Shown one piece after another: positions 1-7,350 of a DNA stretch of 64,000 nt. The notes under the pieces were generated by a model that did no database searches, was not told the origin of the DNA, and was given only the letters and a program-made list of their open reading frames with translations. The stretch comes from Deltaproteobacteria bacterium (GTDB lineage Bacteria; Myxococcota_A; Polyangia; HGW-17; JAJRWW01), in contig JAOZUO010000011.1 in assembly GCA_029938605.1 (NCBI GenBank), positions 17,474-81,473 on the forward strand, in the 5' to 3' direction. The translations under genes and the position numbers were made by a program. Position 1 is the stretch's first letter; the number at the start of each line of letters is the position of its first letter.

Positions 1-634
1 CCAGATAGGCGGCGATGGTGCTGTCGTAGGCCGCCGTATGCGCGAAGGCCTTGCGTGCCAGGCCAAAGCGGGTGGCCAGGTTGAGCTGGCCGTCGTGGGC
101 GCCCAGGGTCTCAAGCAGCGGCGCATAGTCCGCGGGGTCCACCACCGGAGCCACGCGCAGGTAGTTCTTCGCCGCCGCGCGGATCATGCACGGCCCGCCG
201 ATGTCGATGTTGGACCGCGCACCCTCCACTGTGACGTCGGCCGCGGCGATGGTCTCGGCGAAGGGGTACAGGTTCACCACCACCAGATCGATGGGCAACG
301 CGGCCGTACGGGCGAGGTCCTGGCGATGGGCCTGGTTGTAGCGCTCGGTGAGCAGCCCCAGGTAGATCTTGAAATCCAAAGTTTTGACCAGGCCACCCTG
401 CGTCTCGGGCTGACCCGTGTAGTCACTCACCCGCGTGAGATGATTCTCGGAGGCGTCACCAAGGATCTCCTCCAACCGCGCGTAGGTGCCGCCCGTGGAG
501 AAGAATCGGATCTTCGGATTGATCGCCACCAATCCCCCCGCGAGGTCGGCGAGCCCGGACTTGTCCGAGACGCTGACCAGGACGTGCTGGATCTTCACCA
601 GGTCGTCCACCTGCTCTACGATGTTCAGTGCCAT
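1..634 (-). CDS. purH: IMP cyclohydrolase (PurH-like), N-terminal part, runs off left edge
   Basis: The reverse strand reads open from an ATG at 632-634 to the window edge, about 211 residues. It matches the MGS-fold IMP cyclohydrolase domain of PurH, which closes FAICAR to IMP in the last step of purine synthesis. Visible motifs are VSVSDKSGL near the start, FSTGGTYARL, SDYTGQPE, GGLVKTL, IDLVVVNLYPF and NIDIGGPCMIRAAAKN. A GGAGGACCCC stretch before the ATG is a good ribosome site. It lies 40 bp downstream of purN on the same strand, so the two are probably co-transcribed. The usual KTLHPKIHGG segment reads KTLDFKIYLG here, so this is a divergent member. The window does not show whether an AICAR transformylase domain follows. 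Confidence 0.85.
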   Translation of the reverse strand, partial: MALNIVEQVDDLVKIQHVLVSVSDKSGLADLAGGLVAINPKIRFFSTGGTYARLEEILGDASENHLTRVSDYTGQPETQGGLVKTLDFKIYLGLLTERYNQAHRQDLARTAALPIDLVVVNLYPFAETIAAADVTVEGARSNIDIGGPCMIRAAAKNYLRVAPVVDPADYAPLLETLGAHDGQLNLATRFGLARKAFAHTAAYDSTIAAYL

Positions 635-674
635 GGGGTCCTCCTGGCCGGGGACGAAGTCCCGCAGCGCTACG

Positions 675-1322
675 TTACGGCTGCTTACGAAGCAGTACCT
701 GATTGTTCTCGAGACGTACGATCCCCCGGGCCACCCGATCCACCATGCGCGGCAGAAGCTGGTGTTCCACGGCCAACCCGCGCTCCTTGAGCTCGTCCAA
801 GGTGTCGTCAGGATGCACGACCACCGGAACCCGCGCGATCACCGGCCCGGTGTCCATACCCTCGTCCACGAAGTGCACCGTGATGAAGGTCTCGGCGAGC
901 CGCTCCCCTTGGTTCGTCAATCCGAAGGCGAACTCATAGCCATGCACCCCCTGGTACGCCCGGGTGTCCGCCGGGTGCACATTGACCACGCCCAGCCGAC
1001 CCTCGCCACCGAAGTGGGCCAGCAGCACGGGCGTGATGATCCGCATGTACCCCGCCAACACGGCCATGCGCGGCGCATAGGGCTCGAGCGCCTCCAAAAT
1101 GGCCCTCTCGTGGTCACCGCGCGACGCAAACTTCCGCCGGTCCACGACCAACGTTGGGATCCCCCGCCGGGCCGCCCGCGCCAGTCCCGACGCATCAGGC
1201 TCATCAGACACCACCGCCACCACCCGCACACCCACCAGCCCCGCCGAGGCCGCCGCACAAATAGCCTCCATGTTGCTACCGCCACCGGAAACAAAAACTA
1301 CAATAGACACCGCATCGGACAT
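675..1322 (-). CDS. purN: Phosphoribosylglycinamide formyltransferase
   Basis: This 215-residue protein has the length of bacterial GAR transformylase (about 212). The enzyme uses 10-formyl-THF to convert GAR to FGAR in the cytoplasm. The N-terminal substrate loop reads FVSGGGSNMEAI, the middle has GYMRIITP, and the catalytic Asn and His sit in NVHP. The catalytic Asp region reads VDEGMDTGPVI. The segment after NVHP (ADTRAYQG) departs from the common SLLPSFKG form, which fits the divergence also seen in purH next door. The start is the ATG at 1320-1322. Gene order purN-purH and the short gap suggest one purine operon reading leftward. Confidence 0.93.
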   Translation of the reverse strand: MSDAVSIVVFVSGGGSNMEAICAAASAGLVGVRVVAVVSDEPDASGLARAARRGIPTLVVDRRKFASRGDHERAILEALEPYAPRMAVLAGYMRIITPVLLAHFGGEGRLGVVNVHPADTRAYQGVHGYEFAFGLTNQGERLAETFITVHFVDEGMDTGPVIARVPVVVHPDDTLDELKERGLAVEHQLLPRMVDRVARGIVRLENNQVLLRKQP

Positions 1323-1370
1323 AGCAACGGATTATGGAAGGCCCATCAAGGAGCGTCAAGAGAGAGGAAG

Positions 1371-1615
1371 GGGGACGTAGTTAACTTGTTAACTTTCCAA
1401 GCAGCTTTTTCACAAAAAAGACGATTGGTTTCAGTTGGTTATCTACAATGACACCCCTGTATTAGATGATGGAAGCAATACCCCCCCAAACTACAATGAC
1501 ACCCCTGCACGAGACGATGGAGGCAATACCCCCCCAAACCGCCAGACATACTTGAAATCAGTTGGCTATTTCAGGATAACATGCCGAAACAAGTTAACAA
1601 GTTAACTACGTCCCC
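1371..1615. repeat. Palindrome-bounded non-coding element (MITE/REP-like)
   Basis: A perfect 25-bp inverted repeat lies at 1371-1395 and 1591-1615. Each arm contains a near-palindromic pair of GTTAAC hexamers followed by ACGTCCCC. The enclosed 195 bp carry two 48-bp tandem copies (1443-1538) and an imperfect direct repeat TCAGTTGG(T/C)TAT at 1431 and 1558. The segment is visibly AT-richer than its neighbours and has no convincing ORF. It fills most of the gap between purN and the FG-GAP gene. No clear target-site duplication is seen. A mobile or formerly mobile palindromic element is the favoured reading, but a structured RNA or bidirectional terminator is possible. Confidence 0.75.
1443..1538. 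repeat. 48-bp tandem repeat, two copies
   Basis: Copy one spans 1443-1490 and copy two spans 1491-1538. Both begin CTACAATGACACCCCTG and end GCAATACCCCCCCAAA, differing at about five positions. They lie inside the palindrome-bounded element. Each carries a run of seven C residues. Confidence 0.85.
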
Positions 1616-1659
1616 TCTCCCCTTGTGATAATATGGCGCCAGATCTGGGGGTGTTGAAG

Positions 1660-3384
1660 ATGAAACTGTGCAGGACCATCACTCTGGCTGTGGTTTTGGG
1701 TTTGGGTTTCGGGGCGATTGGGCTTTTCGGATGCGTGGAGGAGACCACGTCGCAGGTCTGTACGCCGGCGGCGTCGGGGTCTACCACCGTGGCCAAGCCG
1801 CTGTTCGTGCGAAACCTGTCCATTGGCAACACGGGGTGGTTCGCCTCGCCAGCGGCAGTGGACCTCACCGGGGATGGGCAGCTCGAGATCGTCGCCGCCT
1901 TCTATGACATCGCCGTGTGGGATGCCCAGGGCAACCTGCTCGATGAGGTTCCCAGCGGGGACAACCACCAGGGTCGGGTCTACGCGCCCCACGTAGTGAC
2001 AGACCTGGACGGGGACGGCATCATCGAGGTAGTGGTGGGCTCGGGCCAGGGCTACATCGCCGCCTACGAGTGGCTCGGAGACAGCCTGCAACTCAAGGCG
2101 GGGTGGCCCTACATCACCTGCTGCAACGAACCCGAGGTCCGCTCCCTCGCCGCGGCGGACCTGGATCTGGATGGACGCGTGGAGATCATCGCCGCCACCA
2201 CCGAGACCGGCGACTACAACGGCGGCGAAGCGCCCCGGGTGTTTGTCTTGGACGCGGACGGAAACGACTACCAGCCCGCGGGGCTCACCGAGTGGCAGGC
2301 CTGGCCCCGGTACAACCAGGACACCGGACCGGGAGGCGATCAGAACGACTATGGTCACCACGGCTACGGCTGCTTCGGGCTGAACGTGGCGGCGGGCAAC
2401 ATCGACGACGACCCCGAGCTGGAGGTCATCGTCACCAACGACACCCACGAGATGATCGCCTTCCACCACGACGGTGTCTCGGTCCAGGCCGACACCTTCT
2501 ACACCCGTCGGAGTGGCGACTACGACGGCGACCCCATGGACTGGGGCACTTTCATCCGGTGGATCGATCCCGACGTGGAGGATCGCCACTACCACGACCA
2601 CGAGGGCGAGTGGCCCCACCCGGGCTGGACCATGTGGGCCCAGTGGACCGCCTCGCCCCCGGCGGTGGCGGATCTGGACGGCGACGGACTCAACGAGATC
2701 ATCGGCGTGGCCAACGCCGAGATGGACGAGCCCTACCACACCTACCACTACGCCTTCTTCGTCTTCGACGGCGATCACGCAGCCACGGGAAACCGCTCCA
2801 TGCGGCGGCACCCGGGCTGGGAACACACGCCCCTAACGGAGCACCCCTTCCAGGACGACGACTGGTATCCACCGGGAGGGGTCCCCGCCACCACCATCGT
2901 GAACCTGGCCGGAGACGACCGCCCCGAGCTGGTGGCGCCCATCAACGACGGGTACGTGTACTGCTTCACCGCCGACGCTGAGCTGCTGTGGCGCTACGAC
3001 TACAGCCGGGGCAAGGATCTCCTCTACGCCTCGGAGGTGGTAGTGGCGGATCTGTCCGGAGACGGGCGCCCGGAGCTGATCTTCTCCACCTTTGGCGAAG
3101 ACGACGGGGACGGCCACCTGGTGGTCCTGTCAGCGGCGGGCGCAAAGCTGCACGACATCGCCCTGCCGAACCAGAACCCGGGGTCAGGCAACGGCATCGG
3201 CGGCGCTGCGGCGCCCACGGTGGCGGACCTGGACGGCGACGGAAACCTGGAGATCCTGGTGCTGACCATCGACCACGGCCTCGACGTGTACACCGTGCCC
3301 GGCTCCGCCGAGAACTGCCTGCTGTGGCCCACGGGCCGCGGAAACTACCTGAGAAACACCATCGGCCCCAACACCGCTGATTGA
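1660..3384 (+). CDS. FG-GAP/VCBS repeat lipoprotein
   Basis: A predicted exported lipoprotein of about 574 residues. The start is taken at ATG 1660 because it directly precedes a signal peptide (MKLCRTITLAVVLGLG) ending in the lipobox GLFGC; an in-frame ATG at 1633 would add nine residues. The body carries about seven FG-GAP-like units with calcium-type loops: DLTGDGQLEI, DLDGDGIIEV, DLDLDGRVEI, DLDGDGLNEI, a weaker AGDDRPEL, DLSGDGRPEL and DLDGDGNLEI. Such units fold into integrin-like beta-propellers on the cell surface. The middle is rich in His, Asp and Trp. It ends 7 bp before the next gene, so the two probably form a unit. The ligand is unknown. Confidence 0.85.
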   Translation: MKLCRTITLAVVLGLGFGAIGLFGCVEETTSQVCTPAASGSTTVAKPLFVRNLSIGNTGWFASPAAVDLTGDGQLEIVAAFYDIAVWDAQGNLLDEVPSGDNHQGRVYAPHVVTDLDGDGIIEVVVGSGQGYIAAYEWLGDSLQLKAGWPYITCCNEPEVRSLAAADLDLDGRVEIIAATTETGDYNGGEAPRVFVLDADGNDYQPAGLTEWQAWPRYNQDTGPGGDQNDYGHHGYGCFGLNVAAGNIDDDPELEVIVTNDTHEMIAFHHDGVSVQADTFYTRRSGDYDGDPMDWGTFIRWIDPDVEDRHYHDHEGEWPHPGWTMWAQWTASPPAVADLDGDGLNEIIGVANAEMDEPYHTYHYAFFVFDGDHAATGNRSMRRHPGWEHTPLTEHPFQDDDWYPPGGVPATTIVNLAGDDRPELVAPINDGYVYCFTADAELLWRYDYSRGKDLLYASEVVVADLSGDGRPELIFSTFGEDDGDGHLVVLSAAGAKLHDIALPNQNPGSGNGIGGAAAPTVADLDGDGNLEILVLTIDHGLDVYTVPGSAENCLLWPTGRGNYLRNTIGPNTAD

Positions 3385-3391
3385 GGACTCC

Positions 3392-4555
3392 ATGCGACTG
3401 CGTTCCCTGTTTCGGGCCCTGGTACCACGATCCGGAAATCTGTTCCGGGTTTCGACGGCTCCGAACGCCGATGGCTGCGTTGCTCCTCAGTTGAGTACTC
3501 CCGGTACGCGCCCTCGTCGCGCCTTGCCCTCGGCGCTCGGCCCTCGCCGAAAATCCGGAACGTTATTCCGGGTCGTGGTACTGGTCCCGGCCTTCGCGCC
3601 GCTGTTGATTCTGTCTGTCGCCGCCCCGGTGACCGCGGCGCCCGCCGAGCCCCTGAAGGCGCCCGCGCCACCCCTGCACCTGCACACGGGCGCGCTGCTC
3701 CTTTCGCCCCCCGCCGACGCGCCCCGCTCGCGCCTGTGGACCGCCGTCGCCTTCCAGTTGGGCTCCACCGAGACCCTGGGCTGGGGCCACACCACCTCCA
3801 ACCGGGGCGGCGTGATCCTGGGCGGTGAATACCTGATCCCACGCACGGGCGGGCTGGCCGTGGGCGGATCCCTGGCGGTGCTGGAGCTGCTGGACGATCA
3901 CGTCGTCATCCCTCCGGCCATCTCCGAGCACGAGACCCGCCTGGACCTGGGCGCGACCCGGATCTACGCGCGCTACCTCATCGGCGACTCCACCACCGAG
4001 CGCGGCAAGTGGATGCCCGGCACCAAAGCCCTATCCACCCAGCTCTCGGCCTATCTGCGCTTCACCCTGCCCACCGCCACCTCGGTGCTCAGCCGGCAAC
4101 GCCACCCGCGGCCGCCCCTGCGAGACGCCCTGGGAGACGGGGTGAACGACATGGCCTGGGCCGTCGTGGAGCTGGGCGCCAGCTTCGGCCTGGTGGCGGG
4201 GAAATGGTACTCCGCGTGGCTGGCCTACACGCCCTTCTTCATGGGGATCGTGCCCGACGGCGCCCACCACCCGTTTTTCCAAGCCCTGCACCTGCACCAG
4301 GTCGTCCGACTGCCCTGGCAGCTTCCGGGCAAGGGAGCCTTTGAGATTCTCTGCGAGGTGGCCGGCTTCTTTCGCTTCCCCGGACAGTCCGACGCCACGC
4401 TCTACCCGGGCCTCGCTCACTTTGCAATCAACCCCGGCATGCGCTATCGCCTCGAGCACTGGGCCTTCTCCGTGGGCGCCAAAATCGGCTTTGGCGATTG
4501 GGCTCCCCTCGGCGACCGGTACACCATCGGCCTGGAGGTTGCGCACAACTTCTAG
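3392..4555 (+). CDS. Putative outer-membrane protein with interrupted signal peptide
   Basis: This 387-residue ORF has no recognisable family. After the leader, alternating hydrophobic and polar segments rich in Tyr, Trp and Gly (for example GGEYLIPRTGGLAVGGSLAV) and a final aromatic residue (EVAHNF) suggest an outer-membrane beta-barrel. The N-terminus is odd. MRLRSLFRALVP is followed 52 codons later by LFRVVVLVPAFAPLLIL and an AxA-type cleavage region, and the intervening DNA is a long hairpin element. The original leader was probably MRLRSLFR joined to the hydrophobic part. Whether the protein is still exported from the first ATG, or starts later, for example at an in-frame GTG near 3575, is uncertain. 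It follows the FG-GAP gene by 7 bp. Confidence 0.65.
   Translation: MRLRSLFRALVPRSGNLFRVSTAPNADGCVAPQLSTPGTRPRRALPSALGPRRKSGTLFRVVVLVPAFAPLLILSVAAPVTAAPAEPLKAPAPPLHLHTGALLLSPPADAPRSRLWTAVAFQLGSTETLGWGHTTSNRGGVILGGEYLIPRTGGLAVGGSLAVLELLDDHVVIPPAISEHETRLDLGATRIYARYLIGDSTTERGKWMPGTKALSTQLSAYLRFTLPTATSVLSRQRHPRPPLRDALGDGVNDMAWAVVELGASFGLVAGKWYSAWLAYTPFFMGIVPDGAHHPFFQALHLHQVVRLPWQLPGKGAFEILCEVAGFFRFPGQSDATLYPGLAHFAINPGMRYRLEHWAFSVGAKIGFGDWAPLGDRYTIGLEVAHNF
3414..3590. repeat. Long hairpin repeat element inserted in a coding region
   Basis: The ends form an imperfect inverted repeat. GGTACCACGATCCGGAA near 3421 matches the complement of the stretch around 3554-3580, and the interior continues to pair (GGCTCCGAACGCCGATGG against 3526-3548). 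The centre holds AGTACTCCCGGTAC. On the reverse strand the core CAAGGCGCGACGAGGGCGCG resembles the element at 10777-10938. The repeat sits in frame inside the start of the preceding-numbered CDS. Confidence 0.75.
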
Positions 4556-4580
4556 TGTTGTTTCACGCGCGCAAAAAGTG

Positions 4581-6572
4581 CTACCGCGGTGGTCCGAAGA
4601 CGCGAACTCCCAGCGTGGGACCCGCCACCAACCGTAGCCGACCGGACCGCGCCAGAGCCAGTCTGGACACCGGACCAGGCAGGTCCTGCCGACCGAGGAC
4701 CTTGCCCGTGCGCACGTCCCACAGCCGCACCGTCCGATCCGCCCCGCCGGTGAGCACGCGTCGACCGTCCTCGGACAGAGCCACCGCCACCACGCGGCCC
4801 CGGTGACCGCGCAGCTCCTTTTCGGGAGCCGAGCCCGGCAGCCGCCACACCCGGGCCAACCCGTCGGCACCACCACTGACCATCAGCGTACCTGCGGGGT
4901 GAAGCGCCAGCCCGGTCCCCCCCCCCACGTGAGCGGCCAACCGCACGCGTAGGGTCTGCCCATTCACATCCCAGCAGCTCACCCGCCCATCGGCGTAGCC
5001 AATCACCGCCAGGCCACCGTCCCCCGAAAGCGCCACGGCCGCCACGGGAGAGACCCCCGCGAAGGTCGCCACGGACCGCCCGCTGACCAGATCCCACACC
5101 CGGGCCTGCCCACCGGCGTCTCCGCTTAGAAGCCGGTTCCCATCCCCAGAAAAAGCCAGAGCCCGAAGGGGCTGGGCGTGGGCTTCGATGGTGCGATCCG
5201 CCGAACCGGTCATGGGCTGCAAAGTGACCCTTCCCGCGTCGTCCCCGACGGCCAACAGTCGCCCGTCGGACGCCAGGGCCACAGCCCGCACTCCCTGTCC
5301 AAAGGTGGTCAGGACCTTGCCATCAGCCAGACGCCACACCCGCACGTCTCCGCGCGCCGACACCCCGGCCACCAACCGGCCCGCGCCGTCGAGGGCAAGA
5401 TCCCGGGCCGCGCCGTTACGGGGCAGCAGCGTCCGCACCAGTCGCCAAGTCTTCGCCCGGGGCGACGACGGAGACTTCGGGTGGTCAATCCCCACCCGCT
5501 CCCCCGACCGGCCACACAGCGCCACGGTGAGCACCACTGCCACCAGGACCGCTCCCCCCGCAACCGGGATCAGCCACCGCTGCCACCGAGACCACCGCTG
5601 CCAAAGTCGCCCCCCCCGCCATCGCTGCCAGACCGTACGGCGGGGCTTTTTCACCTGGAGATCGCCGTCGACTTCGAACACCCCCGTGGTGGAGGAAGAC
5701 TCTCCCGGAGCCAGACCCGCCCCCTCGGCAGCATCCGTGAAGGCTTCGACGAAGTCCTCCACCTGGAAGTATCGATTCGCGGCCTCCCGGGACATGGCCT
5801 TCATGACCACGGCCACCACCGGGGCCGGCACCTCCTCGGGCAAGGGCGGCGGGTCCTGGGAAGTGATCTTGTTCAGGATCTGCATCGGCGATGAGCCCGC
5901 GAAGGGTCGCCGGCCGGCCAGCAACTCGTAGCAGATCACACCCAGGGCATAGATATCCGCGCGCTGATCCACATCCCTGCTGGAGTCGAACTGCTCCACG
6001 GGCATGTAGTGAGGCGTACCCATCATGGTGGCGGTACCCGTGAGATCACCGCCCTCCTCGACGATCTTGGAGATGCCGAAGTCGAGGATCTTGGGCACCA
6101 CCAGCGGGCCGTGCCCCGACTCGGCCAGGTAGATATTCCCGGGCTTGAGATCCCGGTGGATGATCCCCGCGGCGTGGGCCTCGGCAAGCCCCTCTCCCAC
6201 CTGGGTGATCAGGGTCACCACCTCCTCCACCGCCAGCGAACCCCGTCGCTTCAAAAACGCCGCCAAGGTCTCACCGTGCAACCACTCCATGATCAGGGCG
6301 ACGTAGCCATCGGCCTCGGTGGAAAAGTCGAGCACACGCACCAGGTGAGCGCTGTCGCACCGCGAAGACACAGTGGCCTCCCGCCGGAACCGCTCGCGGA
6401 TCTCCGCGTCGTGCAGGAACTCGGGGTTGAGCACCTTCACGGCCACATACGTGCCGATCTTCGTGTTCACCGCGCGATACACCGCCCCCATGGACCCCCG
6501 CGCCACGAACTCCTCCACCTTCCAGGTATCCTGGATCACACGACCGATCAGCGGATCATTCAGCACCATCAT
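4581..6572 (-). CDS. Membrane Ser/Thr protein kinase with WD40 beta-propeller
   Basis: A protein of about 663 residues. The N-terminal 270 residues are a Hanks-type kinase: glycine loop RGSMGAVYRA, Lys46 in VAVKVL, catalytic HRDLKPGN (from residue 139) and DFG (from 164). The activation end reads GTPHYMPVEQ instead of the usual YMAPEQ. A juxtamembrane stretch contains three WQRW motifs, then one transmembrane helix (about 334-353). The C-terminal part has seven WD-like blades (VRAVALASDG, LRALAFSGDG, VVAVALSEDG and others). A cytoplasmic kinase with a periplasmic propeller sensor is the likely layout. The start is the first of two adjacent ATGs at 6570-6572; upstream sense is lost. Its ligands and substrates are unknown. 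Confidence 0.92.
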   Translation of the reverse strand: MMVLNDPLIGRVIQDTWKVEEFVARGSMGAVYRAVNTKIGTYVAVKVLNPEFLHDAEIRERFRREATVSSRCDSAHLVRVLDFSTEADGYVALIMEWLHGETLAAFLKRRGSLAVEEVVTLITQVGEGLAEAHAAGIIHRDLKPGNIYLAESGHGPLVVPKILDFGISKIVEEGGDLTGTATMMGTPHYMPVEQFDSSRDVDQRADIYALGVICYELLAGRRPFAGSSPMQILNKITSQDPPPLPEEVPAPVVAVVMKAMSREAANRYFQVEDFVEAFTDAAEGAGLAPGESSSTTGVFEVDGDLQVKKPRRTVWQRWRGGRLWQRWSRWQRWLIPVAGGAVLVAVVLTVALCGRSGERVGIDHPKSPSSPRAKTWRLVRTLLPRNGAARDLALDGAGRLVAGVSARGDVRVWRLADGKVLTTFGQGVRAVALASDGRLLAVGDDAGRVTLQPMTGSADRTIEAHAQPLRALAFSGDGNRLLSGDAGGQARVWDLVSGRSVATFAGVSPVAAVALSGDGGLAVIGYADGRVSCWDVNGQTLRVRLAAHVGGGTGLALHPAGTLMVSGGADGLARVWRLPGSAPEKELRGHRGRVVAVALSEDGRRVLTGGADRTVRLWDVRTGKVLGRQDLPGPVSRLALARSGRLRLVAGPTLGVRVFGPPR

Positions 6573-6708
6573 AACAAGCCCGCAAATTCCACCCAAACCC
6601 GATGCTGCCGTAGGGAACCACCCACGTCAATACGCCCCTCGAGTTACGGGGCACCCTGGGCCGGGGCGACGGTTGTGTGGGGCGAGGCTTTCGGCTAGCC
6701 TGGGTCCC

Positions 6709-7293
6709 ATGTCGTGGTATCGAATCGTCTCCGTGGTCGCGGTCCTTTGTTCGGTCTCTCCCCTCGGTGGCTGCAAGAAAAAGACGCCGCCGAAACCCAA
6801 AGAGCTGGCGTCCCTCAAACCGCACGAGGCCTGCAAGCATTTTTTCGGCCGGGTGAAATCCTGCGCACCCGCCATCAATCGCATCAAGGCCGACAAGCTC
6901 GGGCTCAAAGGGGGGCAGCGCGAGGCCTATCTGCGGCAGGTGGGCCAGCAGGTGAAGCGGGCCTTTTCGAACCTGGAGCTGCTCTGCGAGCGGTACGCCA
7001 TCAAGTCCCGCAAGCAGCAAACGGACATGGACCGCTGCTATCGAATGCGCACCTGCGAAAGGTTCGGCCAGTGCTTCGTGAAGATGGCTGACGCCGACAT
7101 AACCGGTCCCGGTGGCAAAGGCGTCGACCCGCTCAAAGAGATCCGAAAACAGCTCCAGCAGCTCAAGAAGATGCGTCTGCGGCGGCCGGGGCAAGGGCTG
7201 CGTCCGGGGGAGATGGCTCCGGGCAGCGGCCAGGGCCAAGGCCACCGGGGCCACATGCACGCACCCACGCCCAAGACCAGGCCCCGCCCCTGA
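6709..7293 (+). CDS. Small cysteine-rich lipoprotein
   Basis: A 194-residue ORF not matched to any family. MSWYRIVSVVAVLCSV leads to the lipobox PLGGC, so it is probably a lipoprotein. The mature part begins KKKTPPKPKE and carries paired cysteines (HEACKHFFGRVKSC, LLCERY, DRCYRMRTCERFGQC), which could form periplasmic disulfides. The C-terminus is Gly/Gln/Arg/Pro-rich and low in complexity. The ATG at 6709 was chosen because it begins the signal peptide; in-frame codons further upstream overlap the divergent kinase gene. It lies 57 bp before the Omp85-like gene. Confidence 0.7.
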   Translation: MSWYRIVSVVAVLCSVSPLGGCKKKTPPKPKELASLKPHEACKHFFGRVKSCAPAINRIKADKLGLKGGQREAYLRQVGQQVKRAFSNLELLCERYAIKSRKQQTDMDRCYRMRTCERFGQCFVKMADADITGPGGKGVDPLKEIRKQLQQLKKMRLRRPGQGLRPGEMAPGSGQGQGHRGHMHAPTPKTRPRP

Positions 7294-7350
7294 TCCCCTC
7301 CCATCGGCTTGTACATTGACCGGCTCAAGGGAGGGGGATATCCTTTCACC

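Noticed and set aside
1443-1538. CRISPR array from the two 48-bp copies
   Set aside because: The copies are directly adjacent without spacers and no cas genes are present.
1606-2826. 406-codon minus-strand frame opposite the FG-GAP gene
   Set aside because: Shadow of the FG-GAP repeats; the plus strand has a signal peptide, lipobox and calcium-loop motifs.
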